Assembly: GCF_900116715.1 (NCBI RefSeq)
Contig: NZ_FPBM01000006.1
Coordinates: 62,001-126,000 of the forward strand
From: Polaromonas sp. YR568
GTDB taxonomy: Bacteria; Pseudomonadota; Gammaproteobacteria; Burkholderiales; Burkholderiaceae_C
Direction of reading: 5' to 3'
DNA length: 64,000 nt
Part shown: in pieces, positions 54,805 through 63,589 of the stretch
How positions within the stretch are numbered: the first letter of the stretch is position 1
How the letters are laid out: every line of letters starts with the position of its first letter
Translations under genes and position numbers: made by a program
The notes under the pieces: model-generated
Seen by the model: only the letters and a program-made list of their open reading frames with translations
Databases searched by the model: none
Told to the model about the DNA's origin: nothing

Positions 54805-55266
54805 TCAAGGCTGCCTGAGGGAAACCTCCATGCTGGCGCTGCCCTGCAGGTTGCCTGCGGGCGTGGTGATCACGGTGGCGTCGGCGCTGCGTTTGCCCAG
54901 GGCGCCAGCCGTGCTGCTGAAGCCGCCCTGCGTCAGCTCCAGCTCCACCTTGTCGAGTTCGGGTTTGCCTGCGTCGTAGCTGTAGCGCGTCAGCACCAGC
55001 AGCGACTCGGGCTGCAGCACGATTGCAGCGCCGTCCACAAACTCCAGGCGGCCGAAGGTGTTGCGGCTGGTAGTGACGGTATCGCCCTGGCGCAGCGGCG
55101 AGTTTTCGGCCAGCACCCGGCTGCGGCCTTCGGTACTTTTGGCCACCATCACGCCCGAGACTTTGGTGACGGTGCCGACCACCTGCGCTTGCGCAAGCGG
55201 AGCCAGCACCAGCAGTGCCAGCGCCCATGCGGGGAGCAGCGGTTTGAAAAATGTTGGCAGCTTCAT
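54805..55266 (-). CDS. FecR-domain periplasmic protein in TPS operon
   Basis: The 153-residue protein starts at MKLPTFFKPL (ATG at 55266) with a signal peptide ending around LAQAQ. The rest is a FecR-type domain: GTVTKVSGVMV, then LRQGDTVTTSRNTFGRLEFVDGAAIVLQPES. It has no membrane anchor and no sigma-factor partner, so unlike classical FecR it is not an anti-sigma regulator. Free FecR domains occur beside secreted adhesins and may bind carbohydrate or peptidoglycan. It lies 11 bp after the TpsA stop. Confidence 0.85.
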   Translation of the reverse strand: MKLPTFFKPLLPAWALALLVLAPLAQAQVVGTVTKVSGVMVAKSTEGRSRVLAENSPLRQGDTVTTSRNTFGRLEFVDGAAIVLQPESLLVLTRYSYDAGKPELDKVELELTQGGFSSTAGALGKRSADATVITTPAGNLQGSASMEVSLRQP

Positions 55267-55277
55267 GTCATGTGCCT

Positions 55278-57713
55278 TTAGTTGCAAAAGGTTTTCTTGG
55301 CCGGCTCGTTCTTGGCGACGGTCTCTTTGGATGCCACCGCCTTTTCGTCTTTTTTATCATCCGACTTGGCTGTGTTTTCGTCCGGTGTCGTGCTGGTGGC
55401 TGCCGGGCCACTGGATCCGCTGGATGTCGTGCCGCCGCCGCTGTTGCCGCCACCGCTGCTGCTGCTGCCGGCCGCCGGGATGAAGGCCGGCATGGCGGCG
55501 ACCTCCTCGGGTGTGGAGCTCTGCTGCTGCGGGAGAGCCATTGGCTTGCTGGCGGTCACGGTTTTGATGATGCTGTTGGTTGCCTGCTGAATCGGCCGGA
55601 CCGGTTCCGAGGCCGTCGGCGGCGACAGCACCTGGCAGAGCGCCGAGTTCGGCGCGATCGTGCAGATGTCCGCCGTAGGGGGTAGCGGAGGTGTGGTGGA
55701 CGTCGTTGTCGACGCCGCCGATCCAGGTACCGGTGACGGTATCGGCGGAAGCACCGTGATGCGGGTGGTGCCTGCACTGGGGTAGCTAATGGGCAGGCTC
55801 GCCGCAAAGGCGGCGGTTGACTGCTGGGGTGCATCGATGGTGCTGAAACTGCCGCTGCTGCCCGCTGCCTGCGCGGTCACTACATTAAAAGTCGTGTCCA
55901 GGGGCGGCACAAAGCCGTTCACCGCGCGGATGCTGAGCCTGCCGTTCAGGCTGGCCGTACCGGTGACGGCCAGCTGGTCAAAGCCGTCCGTCGCCTGCAG
56001 TTCGACGTTGAGCCCGCCGCTGCTGCCTTGCGCGTAGTTGCCCTGTACGGTCAGGCGGCCTATGGCCCCGGATCCGCCGACCGTCACATTGCCGTTGTTC
56101 GACAGCGCACCCGTCAGCGTGCCATTGCCGGACAGCGTGCCGCCGGCCAGCACATTCACGGCGGCGGCGTTGATGATGGAGCCGGTCACAAGTGTGGTCG
56201 TGCCGCCCGCGATGTTGAGCGTGCCGTTGCCGTTGCCTTCGCTTTGCGACACCCTGAGCAGGCCGCCGTTCAGTGCGAGGTTGGCATTGAGCTGCACAGC
56301 GTGGTCGTCCGCCGGGTAGTCGCTCTGGTAGTTGCTGTTCAGGGTCAGGTCGAGCTTGTTCGACGTGCTGGTGATGGGCGCGTTGATGATGATGTTGTTG
56401 TTGGCCCTCAAGGTCAGCGCCGCATCGGCCCCTGCGGTCTTGCTGATGGCGGAGGACACGGTGATGTCGCCGTGCGCCAGGTCCAGGGCGGGGTTGCCCC
56501 GGCCCGTGGTGATGGTCACATTGATGCCGTTGTCCAGCGCGTTGGTGATGGTGCTTGCGCTGATGTGGGCGCCGGTCTCGTTCGACGTGATGACGTTTTC
56601 GCCCGTGACGCCGAAGTTGGGCCCGGACGCCACGATCTCGATGTTGAAGGGGTCGATGTGCCATTCGCCGCCCTGGCCGACGGCAGGCGCCTTGACCACG
56701 TCCAGAGAACGATGGCCCGAGGTGTCGACATAACCCCCGCGGCCCACACTGCCGGTGGCCGATACGTCGCCGTCTATGGAGGCCGCGTTTTCGGCAATCA
56801 GCACCACATTGCCACCGGTAGTGCCGTTGGCGCTGATGTTCGACGTGGCCGAAGTCTTGATGTCGCCGGAAGCACGCAGGAAAATCCTGCCGCCTTCGCG
56901 CACCGCACTGGAGGCGTTGATCGTGCCGCTGTTGCTCACCAGGCCCGCGGCCAGGCCTATGCGCCCGGCTTCGGCCGTGATCCGGCCCATGTTCCGCACT
57001 TCGCCCGGTGTGCCGGTGATGGCAACGGAAACGCCGGGTGTCGCTGTATCTACCAGTTGCACGGTTTGGCCCGCTGCCAGCAGCACCTTGCCCTGCGGCG
57101 CATTGAGGCTGCCGCTGTTGGTGACGTTGGCGCCCACCAGGTAGATGCTGCCGCCGCTGGCCGCGTTGACGACGCCTTCGTTGCGCACATCGCCCGGCGT
57201 GCCGATGCCCTTGAAGTTCATGCGGCCGGCCAGGAAGTCGCTGTCGCTGACGTTGAGTGAGCTTGCGATGAAACGGGCCACGTCAATCCGAGCGCCCGGG
57301 CCCACCATGATGCCGGCCTGGTTGATCAGCCACAGGGCGCCGTCGGCCCGGATCTGCCCCTGGATCTGCGAAGGGTCGCCGCCGGTGACGCGCGCCAGCA
57401 GGGCGGCGGAGCTGTTGATCTGGCGTATGTCGACCAGCGCGCCGGAGCCGACGTTAAAGCTCGCGAAGTTGGCAATCGCCTGCTGGCTGGTCTGGTTGAT
57501 GTTCAGCGTGTTGCCGTTTTGTGTGATGGCCGCGCTGCCCGAGGTGACGTTCCAGCCCGTGGGCAGGGCGCCGGCCGGCAAGGCCTGGGCAAGGGTGTGC
57601 GCGCCGCATGCCAGCAGCAGGGCGCTGGTCAGCAAGGAAAGGCGGAGGGGGCGGAGGGGGCGAAGGGGGCGAAGGGGGCGAAGGGGGCGAAGGGGGCGGG
57701 AAGGCTGGTGCAT
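55278..57713 (-). CDS. TpsA-type exoprotein with filamentous-hemagglutinin N-terminal domain
   Basis: This secreted beta-helix protein of 811 residues is exported by the upstream TpsB. After a signal peptide with an unusually long basic n-region (repeated Leu-Arg-Pro, residues 7-24), the TPS domain runs about residues 47-330 with LPTGWNVTSGSAAITQ, NQTSQQAIANFASF and LWLINQAGIMVGPGARIDV. A Gly/Asn-rich repeat region follows, then a passenger-type segment (GTLSGNGTLTGALSNNGNV), a Pro/Ser/Thr-rich region and a charged Lys-rich tail ending in KKTFCN. It is small for a TpsA. The adhesin-like role is inferred from family. Confidence 0.9.
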   Translation of the reverse strand: MHQPSRPLRPLRPLRPLRPLRPLRLSLLTSALLLACGAHTLAQALPAGALPTGWNVTSGSAAITQNGNTLNINQTSQQAIANFASFNVGSGALVDIRQINSSAALLARVTGGDPSQIQGQIRADGALWLINQAGIMVGPGARIDVARFIASSLNVSDSDFLAGRMNFKGIGTPGDVRNEGVVNAASGGSIYLVGANVTNSGSLNAPQGKVLLAAGQTVQLVDTATPGVSVAITGTPGEVRNMGRITAEAGRIGLAAGLVSNSGTINASSAVREGGRIFLRASGDIKTSATSNISANGTTGGNVVLIAENAASIDGDVSATGSVGRGGYVDTSGHRSLDVVKAPAVGQGGEWHIDPFNIEIVASGPNFGVTGENVITSNETGAHISASTITNALDNGINVTITTGRGNPALDLAHGDITVSSAISKTAGADAALTLRANNNIIINAPITSTSNKLDLTLNSNYQSDYPADDHAVQLNANLALNGGLLRVSQSEGNGNGTLNIAGGTTTLVTGSIINAAAVNVLAGGTLSGNGTLTGALSNNGNVTVGGSGAIGRLTVQGNYAQGSSGGLNVELQATDGFDQLAVTGTASLNGRLSIRAVNGFVPPLDTTFNVVTAQAAGSSGSFSTIDAPQQSTAAFAASLPISYPSAGTTRITVLPPIPSPVPGSAASTTTSTTPPLPPTADICTIAPNSALCQVLSPPTASEPVRPIQQATNSIIKTVTASKPMALPQQQSSTPEEVAAMPAFIPAAGSSSSGGGNSGGGTTSSGSSGPAATSTTPDENTAKSDDKKDEKAVASKETVAKNEPAKKTFCN
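57641..57694 (-). repeat. 9-bp tandem repeat in the TpsA signal-peptide region
   Basis: Six copies of GGCGRAGGG (R is G in the first two and A in the last four on the plus strand) encode Leu-Arg-Pro repeats in the n-region of the TpsA signal peptide. A 9-bp unit keeps frame, so slippage would add or remove three residues rather than switch the gene off. Confidence 0.9.
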
Positions 57714-57732
57714 GGTGTTTACCTTGTGTTCA

Positions 57733-59394
57733 TCAGAACGCCAGCGAGGCGCTCAGGTGGGCATTCCAGTCGCCCCGCTTTTCGGTGGTCGAATTGCCCG
57801 CGTTGTTCACGCGCGCCAGGTCCACATTCAGGCTGAAGTCGCGGCTCAAGACATAACGCAGGCCGGCGCCCATGCTCGAAATCGTCACGCTGCCGGGTAT
57901 GCCGCTGTTGCCCACCTTGTTGTTGCTGCCGTGGCCCGCGTCAACGAAAAACACGGCGCGCAGCTGGCCGGGAAGGCCCACGCTGCCCGAGAGTTCCGGC
58001 GTATAGAGTTCTGCGTTGACCACGACGCCGCTGTCGGCCGCCACGGCCCGCTCCTGGAAACCGCGCACCAGGGTGGATCCGGCCAGGCCGAATTGCTCGC
58101 TTGAGAGCAGTGGCATATCCGTGTATTGCGCGCTGCCGGCGAAGCGAGCCTGCCAGCCGTTGGCAAAGCCCTTGAACAGCGAGGCGCTGCCGCGCACGGC
58201 CATGAAGTCGTCGCGCGTGCTGCGATTGCCCGGCGTCAGGTAGGAGTAGCGGTCCGTGCGGCCATCGACGTTGGTGTAGCGCTCGCCACTGGGCAGGTTG
58301 CGCGACAGGCCGATGCTGTAGCCCGAAACCTGGTCCACGCCTTCGCTCTGGCTGCTGTAGGTGATGCTCAGCGGCGTGGTGGTGTAAGGCACGCAGGAGG
58401 CGATAGGCGGTGTGGGCGGTGCGATGCTCACCGCAACGCCGCCGATTTCGCAGCGCGAGTCGATCAGCTTGTGGTCCAGGCCCAGCACCAGCTTGGCCGT
58501 GCTTTCGCCGCTGCGGCCCAAAAAGTGGTTCCAGCGCAGGCCGTAGATGTCGCCCTTGCCGGTAAAGCCCAGCAGCGTGCCCAGCACCGGCGAGCTGGCC
58601 GGCGAATTGACGCTGGATTTGCCGTAAATAAAGTCGATGCTGTCACCAAAGGCATACAGCGGAATGCGGTAGCCCACCGAATAGACATTCAGGTTCACGC
58701 CCGAAGGGCTGTCCGGCGAGGTGGTGTAAGCCAGCGTGCCCACCTGGTCGCGGTTAAAGAGGTTGGCATGCTGCAGCGCGATGCCGGTGCGCCAGCGTCC
58801 GCTGGCGGGCGAACCTGTGTTGTCCAGTGTCGTGATGATGCGCAGCGGCTTGTTGTCGGTGACCAGCACCTTCGCGTCTATGGTGCCCGGCTTGTCGCCT
58901 TCGGCCAGGGTCACCCCGACCTGCTTGGCCGGGCTTTCATTGGCCAGCTGGATGGATTCGGAAATGGCACCCAGGCTGGGCGTGCGGCCCACCTGCAGCC
59001 GCACCAGGCTGGCGCGGATATTGGCTTCGTCGAAATGCTCGTTGCCGCTGACGGTGATCGAGGAGATCACGCTTTCGCTCACCAGCAGCTTGACGGCGCC
59101 GCCGGCCAGCTCCTGCTCAGGCACCGACACCAGCACCGTGGTGTAGCCGGCCTTGCGATAGGCCTCCTGCAAGGCTTCAATCGCCAGCTGGATATCGGCA
59201 AAGCCGCGCTGCGGGCCGGCCAGCGGGCCGACCAGGCGCTCCACTTGCGCCGCAGGCAGCAGCGTATTGCCTTCGACCTGGAAACGTGTGATGTCAAAAC
59301 GCTCATCGGCCGCCAGTGCCGCTGTGGCCGCGATCGCAAGCGCGCCGGTCAGGCCGCAACGGCCCAGGTGTTTCATCAGACGGCTTTGTCTCAT
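57733..59394 (-). CDS. TpsB outer-membrane transporter (ShlB/FhaC/HecB family)
   Basis: This outer-membrane pore secretes the neighbouring TpsA. The 553 residues from the ATG at 59394 include a signal peptide (TGALAIAATAALA), POTRA domains starting FDITRFQVEGNTLLP and a 16-strand barrel with the conserved LVRGF motif in the L6 loop region. The final residue is phenylalanine (LSASLAF), as outer-membrane proteins need for BamA. It is first in the operon, followed after 19 bp by tpsA. An open extension to 59433 adds an implausible Pro/Glu start. Confidence 0.92.
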   Translation of the reverse strand: MRQSRLMKHLGRCGLTGALAIAATAALAADERFDITRFQVEGNTLLPAAQVERLVGPLAGPQRGFADIQLAIEALQEAYRKAGYTTVLVSVPEQELAGGAVKLLVSESVISSITVSGNEHFDEANIRASLVRLQVGRTPSLGAISESIQLANESPAKQVGVTLAEGDKPGTIDAKVLVTDNKPLRIITTLDNTGSPASGRWRTGIALQHANLFNRDQVGTLAYTTSPDSPSGVNLNVYSVGYRIPLYAFGDSIDFIYGKSSVNSPASSPVLGTLLGFTGKGDIYGLRWNHFLGRSGESTAKLVLGLDHKLIDSRCEIGGVAVSIAPPTPPIASCVPYTTTPLSITYSSQSEGVDQVSGYSIGLSRNLPSGERYTNVDGRTDRYSYLTPGNRSTRDDFMAVRGSASLFKGFANGWQARFAGSAQYTDMPLLSSEQFGLAGSTLVRGFQERAVAADSGVVVNAELYTPELSGSVGLPGQLRAVFFVDAGHGSNNKVGNSGIPGSVTISSMGAGLRYVLSRDFSLNVDLARVNNAGNSTTEKRGDWNAHLSASLAF

Positions 59395-59597
59395 TTGTTC
59401 TTCTTCGTCCACGGGAGGCGGTGGGCTGAACAAACGACTTGGAAAACCGGGCTCTCAGAAGGCTCTGTTCAGGGCTTGATTGATCGTAACAGAACGTAAA
59501 TGAAATGCATGCTTTCGGCGTAACGCATTTGTAAAGGGCGAGCGGGTGTTGCCGCGTCGCCGCAGTTTTTCCGGAACGGGAATCACCGGGGGAAATG

Positions 59598-59630
59598 AAA
59601 AAAGCCCCTGTTTCTTGCGAAACAGGGGCT
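59598..59630 (-). terminator. Terminator of tRNA-Thr
   Basis: On the minus strand AGCCCCTGTTTC pairs perfectly with GAAACAGGGGCT around GCAA, followed by TTTTTT, 5 bp after the tRNA 3' end. Confidence 0.9.
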
Positions 59631-59635
59631 TCAAT

Positions 59636-59711
59636 TGGTGCCGGAGAGATGAATCGAACACCCGACCTTCTCATTACGAATGAGCTGCTCTACCGACTGA
59701 GCTACACCGGC
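59636..59711 (-). tRNA. tRNA-Thr (anticodon CGU)
   Basis: On the minus strand 76 bases form a full cloverleaf: acceptor GCCGGTG, D arm with GCTCAGTCGGTAGAGC, anticodon stem-loop CTCAT-TCGTAAT-GAG giving CGT, T arm with GGGTGTTCGATTCATCTC and an encoded CCA end. It decodes ACG. Confidence 0.93.
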
Positions 59712-59734
59712 TTTGTATCAAATACAGCCTTCGA

Positions 59735-60742
59735 TTATAGCCCGGAGTGGTAAGAGGTCACCCGTTCGACCTCGTTCCTGGAGCCGAGCATGACACTGAC
59801 GCGTTCGTGCAGCTTGGTGGGCTGCAAATCGAGGATGCGTTGTTTGCCGTTGGTGGAGGCGCCGCCGGCTTGTTCGATCAGCCAGCTCATGGGGTTGGCT
59901 TCGTACATCAGGCGCAGTTTTCCGGCCTTTTCGGGCTCGCGTTTGTCCCAGGGGTACATGAAGATGCCGCCGCGGCAGAGGATGCGGTGGACGTCGCCCA
60001 CCATGGAGGCGACCCAGCGCATGTTGAAGTCCTTGCCGAGCGGGCCTTCCTCGCCTTGCAGGCATTCGTCGATGTAGCGTTTGACGGGTGCGTCCCAGTG
60101 GCGCATGTTGCTCATGTTGATGGCGAACTCTTTGGTGTCGGCCGGAATCTTCACGTCTTCCTCGACCAGGAAGAAGGAGCCTTGCTCGCGGTCCAGCGTG
60201 AACATGGCCACGCCATCGCCCACTGTCAGCACCAGGGTGGTTTGCGAGCCGTAGATGCAATAGCCCGCCGCCACTTGCTTGTTGCCGGGTTGCAGGAAGT
60301 CTTTTTCTTCCACACCGGCATGGCCTTCGGGCTTTTTGAGCACGCTGAAGATGGTGCCGATGCTGGCGTTGATGTCGATGTTGCTGGAGCCGTCGAGGGG
60401 GTCAAACAGCAGCAGGTATTCGCCCTGGGGGTAGCGATTGGGCACCACGTAAATGCTGTCCATTTCCTCCGAAGCCATGGCCGCGAGGTGGCCACCCCAT
60501 TCGTTGGCCTCGATCAGTACTTCATTGGCGATGATGTCGAGCTTTTTTTGCACCTCGCCCTGCACGTTTTCGCTGCCGGCTGTGCCCAGAACGCCACCGA
60601 GCGCGCCCTTGTTGACCGCCTGGCTGATGCTCTTGCAGGCGCGGGCCACCACTTCAAGCAGCAGGCGCAGCTGCGACGGGATGTGCCCGTCCATGCGCTG
60701 CTTTTCAACGAGGTAGCGGGTGAGGGAGATTTTGGATGCCAT
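59735..60742 (-). CDS. fbp: Class I fructose-1,6-bisphosphatase
   Basis: This gluconeogenic enzyme hydrolyses fructose 1,6-bisphosphate to fructose 6-phosphate. The 335 residues show the class I metal/phosphate motifs [34 protein letters not shown] and [24 protein letters not shown], ending in an [11 protein letters not shown] tail. The start [15 protein letters not shown] is normal. It lies 21 bp downstream of pepN and 23 bp upstream of the tRNA, so it may be read with pepN. Confidence 0.96.
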   Translation of the reverse strand: MASKISLTRYLVEKQRMDGHIPSQLRLLLEVVARACKSISQAVNKGALGGVLGTAGSENVQGEVQKKLDIIANEVLIEANEWGGHLAAMASEEMDSIYVVPNRYPQGEYLLLFDPLDGSSNIDINASIGTIFSVLKKPEGHAGVEEKDFLQPGNKQVAAGYCIYGSQTTLVLTVGDGVAMFTLDREQGSFFLVEEDVKIPADTKEFAINMSNMRHWDAPVKRYIDECLQGEEGPLGKDFNMRWVASMVGDVHRILCRGGIFMYPWDKREPEKAGKLRLMYEANPMSWLIEQAGGASTNGKQRILDLQPTKLHERVSVMLGSRNEVERVTSYHSGL

Positions 60743-60763
60743 GGTTTTTCCTTCAGTGCTTGT

Positions 60764-63496
60764 TCAGTCCGCCAGGGCGCGGGAGACCACTTCATGCGTG
60801 TCTTTGCTCAGATCTGTCTTGGCGGCAACACGGGCAATGGCTTCGCGGGCCGCGCTGCGGTAGGGCTCGGCCAGCTTGCTCCAGCGGTCCAGCGCGCGCG
60901 CCAGGCGGGCGGCCACTTGCGGGTTGATGGCGTCGAGCTCCATCACGCGGTCGCTCCAGAACACGTAGCCTGCGGCATCGGCGCGGTGGAAGGCGGCGGG
61001 GTTGCCCTGGCAGTAGGTGCTGATCACGCTGCGCGCGCGGTTGGGGTTGCGCAGGCTGAAGTCGCTGTGCTTCATGAGTTGCTTGACGGCGGGCAGGATG
61101 TTGCCGCCGCGGTCAGGCGCGCCGGCCTGCAGGCCGAACCATTTGTCGATGACCAGGGCTTCGTCCTTGAACATGGCGTGGAACAGGGGCAGCGCCTCGG
61201 CGGCCAGGGCGTGGCCGCTGGAGACCAGCGCCGCCAGCGCATTGAAGCGGTCGGTCATGTTGCCGGCGTCCTTGAAGCGCTGCAGGGTCTTGCCGGGCCA
61301 GACGGTATCGCCGCTGCTTTGCGCGGCCAGGCACAGGTAGGTCAACGCCATGCCCGCGAGCGCGCGGCGGCCGCTGGAGACCGGGTCGGGCGCATAGGCG
61401 CCGGTGTCGTGGTTGGCTTCGTACACGGCTTGCCAGTCTGCTGCGAGCGCCGTGGCCAGTTGCAGGCGCATGGCTTCGCGCACCGCGTGGATGCGCTGCG
61501 GGTCCACCACGTCCAGCTGCTCGGCCAGATAGGTCTCAGACGGCAGCGTCAGCACCAGTTCCTTGAACGCCGAGTCGAGCGAGGGGTGGCGCAGCACCTG
61601 ACGCATCGCGTCAAGATAGGCATCGTCCAGCACTCCGACGGGTACGGGGCCTGCATGGCCAACGATGGATTTGATCGCGCGGGCCACCGCCAGGCGTTGC
61701 CCGGCCTCCCAGCGGTTGAAGGGGTCGCTGTCGTGCTCCAGCAGGTGCAGCAGCTGGGCGTCGGTGTAATTGAATTCCAGCACCACCGGCGCGGTGAAGC
61801 CGCGCAGGATGGACGGCACCGGCTCTGCATCGATGTTGACGAAGGTCATCGTCTCGCTTTGCTGCGTCAGCACCACGGTGCGCGTGCTGGCGGGGGACTG
61901 GCTTCCTTGGCTTTCACCGGCGAGCTGCAGCGGCAAATCCTGGCCGTCAGCACCCAGCAGGCCCAGGCCGATTGGGATGACAAACGGTTCCTTGACGGCC
62001 TGGCCTGCGGTCGGCATGCAGCTTTGCGACAGGGTCAGGGTGTAGGTGCGCGCGGCGGCGTCATACGCGCCTTGCGCATGCACGCGCGGCGTGCCGGCCT
62101 GGCTGTACCAGCGCTTGAACTGCGGCAAGAGGCGGGCCAGGTCCGACATTGGGTTGGCATCGGCAATGGCTTGTGCGAAGTCGTCGCAGGTCACGGCGTG
62201 GCCGTCGTGCCGTTCAAAATAAAGCGTCATGCCGCGGGCAAAGCTGTCACGGCCGACCAGGGTCTGCATCATGCGGACCACTTCGGCGCCTTTTTCGTAA
62301 ATGGTGACGGTGTAGAAGTTGCTGATCTCGACATAGCTGTCGGGGCGCACCGGGTGGGCCATGGGGCCGGCGTCTTCGGGGAACTGGGCGGTGCGCAGCA
62401 CGCGCACATCCTCAATGCGCTTGACGGCGCGGGCCGAGGCTTCACCGCACAGGTCTTGTGAGAACTCCTGGTCGCGGAAGACCGTGAGGCCTTCTTTCAG
62501 GCTGAGCTGGAACCAGTCGCGGCAGGTGACGCGGTTGCCCGTCCAGTTGTGGAAATACTCGTGGCCGACCACACTTTCGATGTTGGAAAAATCTACGTCG
62601 GTCGCGGTGGCCTGGTTGGCCAGCACGTACTTGGTGTTGAAGATGTTCAGGCCCTTGTTTTCCATGGCACCCATGTTGAAGTCGCTGGTGGCGACGATCA
62701 TGAAGCGTTCCAGGTCCAGCGGCAGGCCGAAGCGGGCTTCGTCCCAGGCGACTGAATGCATGAGCGAAGTCATGGCGTGCTCGGTCTTGTCCAGGTCGCC
62801 CGGGCGCACGTAGACCTGCAGCGTGTGCTGTTTGCCCGCACGCGAGGTGATGCGCTGCTCTCGGCTGACCAACTGGCCGGCCACCAGGGCAAAGAGGTAG
62901 CTCGGCTTTTTGTGCGGGTCCACCCACTTGGCAAAATGCCGTGCGCCGTTGGGGCCGGGCTCCAGCGGGCCCTGGTCCACCAGGTTGCCGTTGGACAGCA
63001 GCACCGGGTACTGGGCCTTGTCGGCGCGCAGCGTCACGGTGTAGCTGGCCATCACGTCCGGGCGATCCAGGAAGTAGGTGATGCGCCGGAAGCCCTCGGC
63101 CTCGCACTGCGTGAAGAAGGAGTTGTTGCTGACGTACAGGCCCATCAGCTTGGTGTTTTTGGCCGGGCAGGTGGTGGTGAAGATTTCCAGCTCGAAGGGC
63201 TCGGCGCCTTCAGGCAGGTTTTCCAGCACCAGCTGGTTGCCTTCCATCTTGAACGAGGTGCCTTGGCCGTTGACCAGTACGCGCGCCAGGTTGAGCTCTT
63301 CGCCGTCCAGCTTTAGCGGCTGGGCCGGCACGTCCGGGTTGCGGCGCAGGCTCATCTTGTTGAGCACGCGCGTTTTCTGCGGGTCCAGGTCAAAGCACAG
63401 CTCTACCGTGTCTATCCAGTAAGCGGGCGCGACGTAGTCGGCGCGGTTGATCACCACGGCGGCCCCGGGGCCCGATCCATCAAGCATTTGCGGCAT
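60764..63496 (-). CDS. pepN: Aminopeptidase N
   Basis: This cytosolic M1 zinc aminopeptidase removes N-terminal residues from peptides. The 910 residues match bacterial PepN (about 870-900). The substrate-anchoring motif GAMENKGLNIFN lies before the zinc motif HEYFHNWTGNRVT (H312, H316); a glutamate about 19 residues on completes the site. The C-terminal half is the all-helical domain of this family. It is followed by fbp. Confidence 0.96.
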   Translation of the reverse strand: MPQMLDGSGPGAAVVINRADYVAPAYWIDTVELCFDLDPQKTRVLNKMSLRRNPDVPAQPLKLDGEELNLARVLVNGQGTSFKMEGNQLVLENLPEGAEPFELEIFTTTCPAKNTKLMGLYVSNNSFFTQCEAEGFRRITYFLDRPDVMASYTVTLRADKAQYPVLLSNGNLVDQGPLEPGPNGARHFAKWVDPHKKPSYLFALVAGQLVSREQRITSRAGKQHTLQVYVRPGDLDKTEHAMTSLMHSVAWDEARFGLPLDLERFMIVATSDFNMGAMENKGLNIFNTKYVLANQATATDVDFSNIESVVGHEYFHNWTGNRVTCRDWFQLSLKEGLTVFRDQEFSQDLCGEASARAVKRIEDVRVLRTAQFPEDAGPMAHPVRPDSYVEISNFYTVTIYEKGAEVVRMMQTLVGRDSFARGMTLYFERHDGHAVTCDDFAQAIADANPMSDLARLLPQFKRWYSQAGTPRVHAQGAYDAAARTYTLTLSQSCMPTAGQAVKEPFVIPIGLGLLGADGQDLPLQLAGESQGSQSPASTRTVVLTQQSETMTFVNIDAEPVPSILRGFTAPVVLEFNYTDAQLLHLLEHDSDPFNRWEAGQRLAVARAIKSIVGHAGPVPVGVLDDAYLDAMRQVLRHPSLDSAFKELVLTLPSETYLAEQLDVVDPQRIHAVREAMRLQLATALAADWQAVYEANHDTGAYAPDPVSSGRRALAGMALTYLCLAAQSSGDTVWPGKTLQRFKDAGNMTDRFNALAALVSSGHALAAEALPLFHAMFKDEALVIDKWFGLQAGAPDRGGNILPAVKQLMKHSDFSLRNPNRARSVISTYCQGNPAAFHRADAAGYVFWSDRVMELDAINPQVAARLARALDRWSKLAEPYRSAAREAIARVAAKTDLSKDTHEVVSRALAD

Positions 63497-63542
63497 GGTT
63501 AATTCCTGAAAATCAAAATTTCACAACTTCCGGTGTGCGTTG

Positions 63543-63561
63543 AAAGGCGCGCATTCGCGCC
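63543..63561 (-). terminator. Weak terminator candidate after prfB
   Basis: On the minus strand GGCGCG-AATG-CGCGCC is followed by TTTC. The stem is short but perfect, 28 bp after the prfB stop; it may be only partly effective. Confidence 0.4.
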
Positions 63562-63589
63562 CTCATACGCCATCACACGTCCTCAGTCC

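Noticed and set aside
57641..57694. CRISPR or satellite array
   Set aside because: Units are contiguous 9-mers inside a coding sequence, with no spacers.
54303..59630. The two similar hairpins at 54303-54336 and 59598-59630 as flanking repeats of a mobile element around the TPS operon
   Set aside because: Both share AGCCCCTG...CAGGGGCT and a GCAA loop, but each is an ordinary terminator placed right after a gene end; similarity stops outside the stems and no transposase or target duplication is seen.
59636..59711. tRNA-Thr as attachment site of an integrated element
   Set aside because: No integrase gene and no repeated tRNA 3' end were found nearby; both flanks are operons typical of the chromosome.
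59747..62461. 904-codon open frame on the plus strand
   Set aside because: It is antisense to fbp and pepN, both firmly identified; low-complexity Ala/Gly/His/Val composition indicates a shadow.
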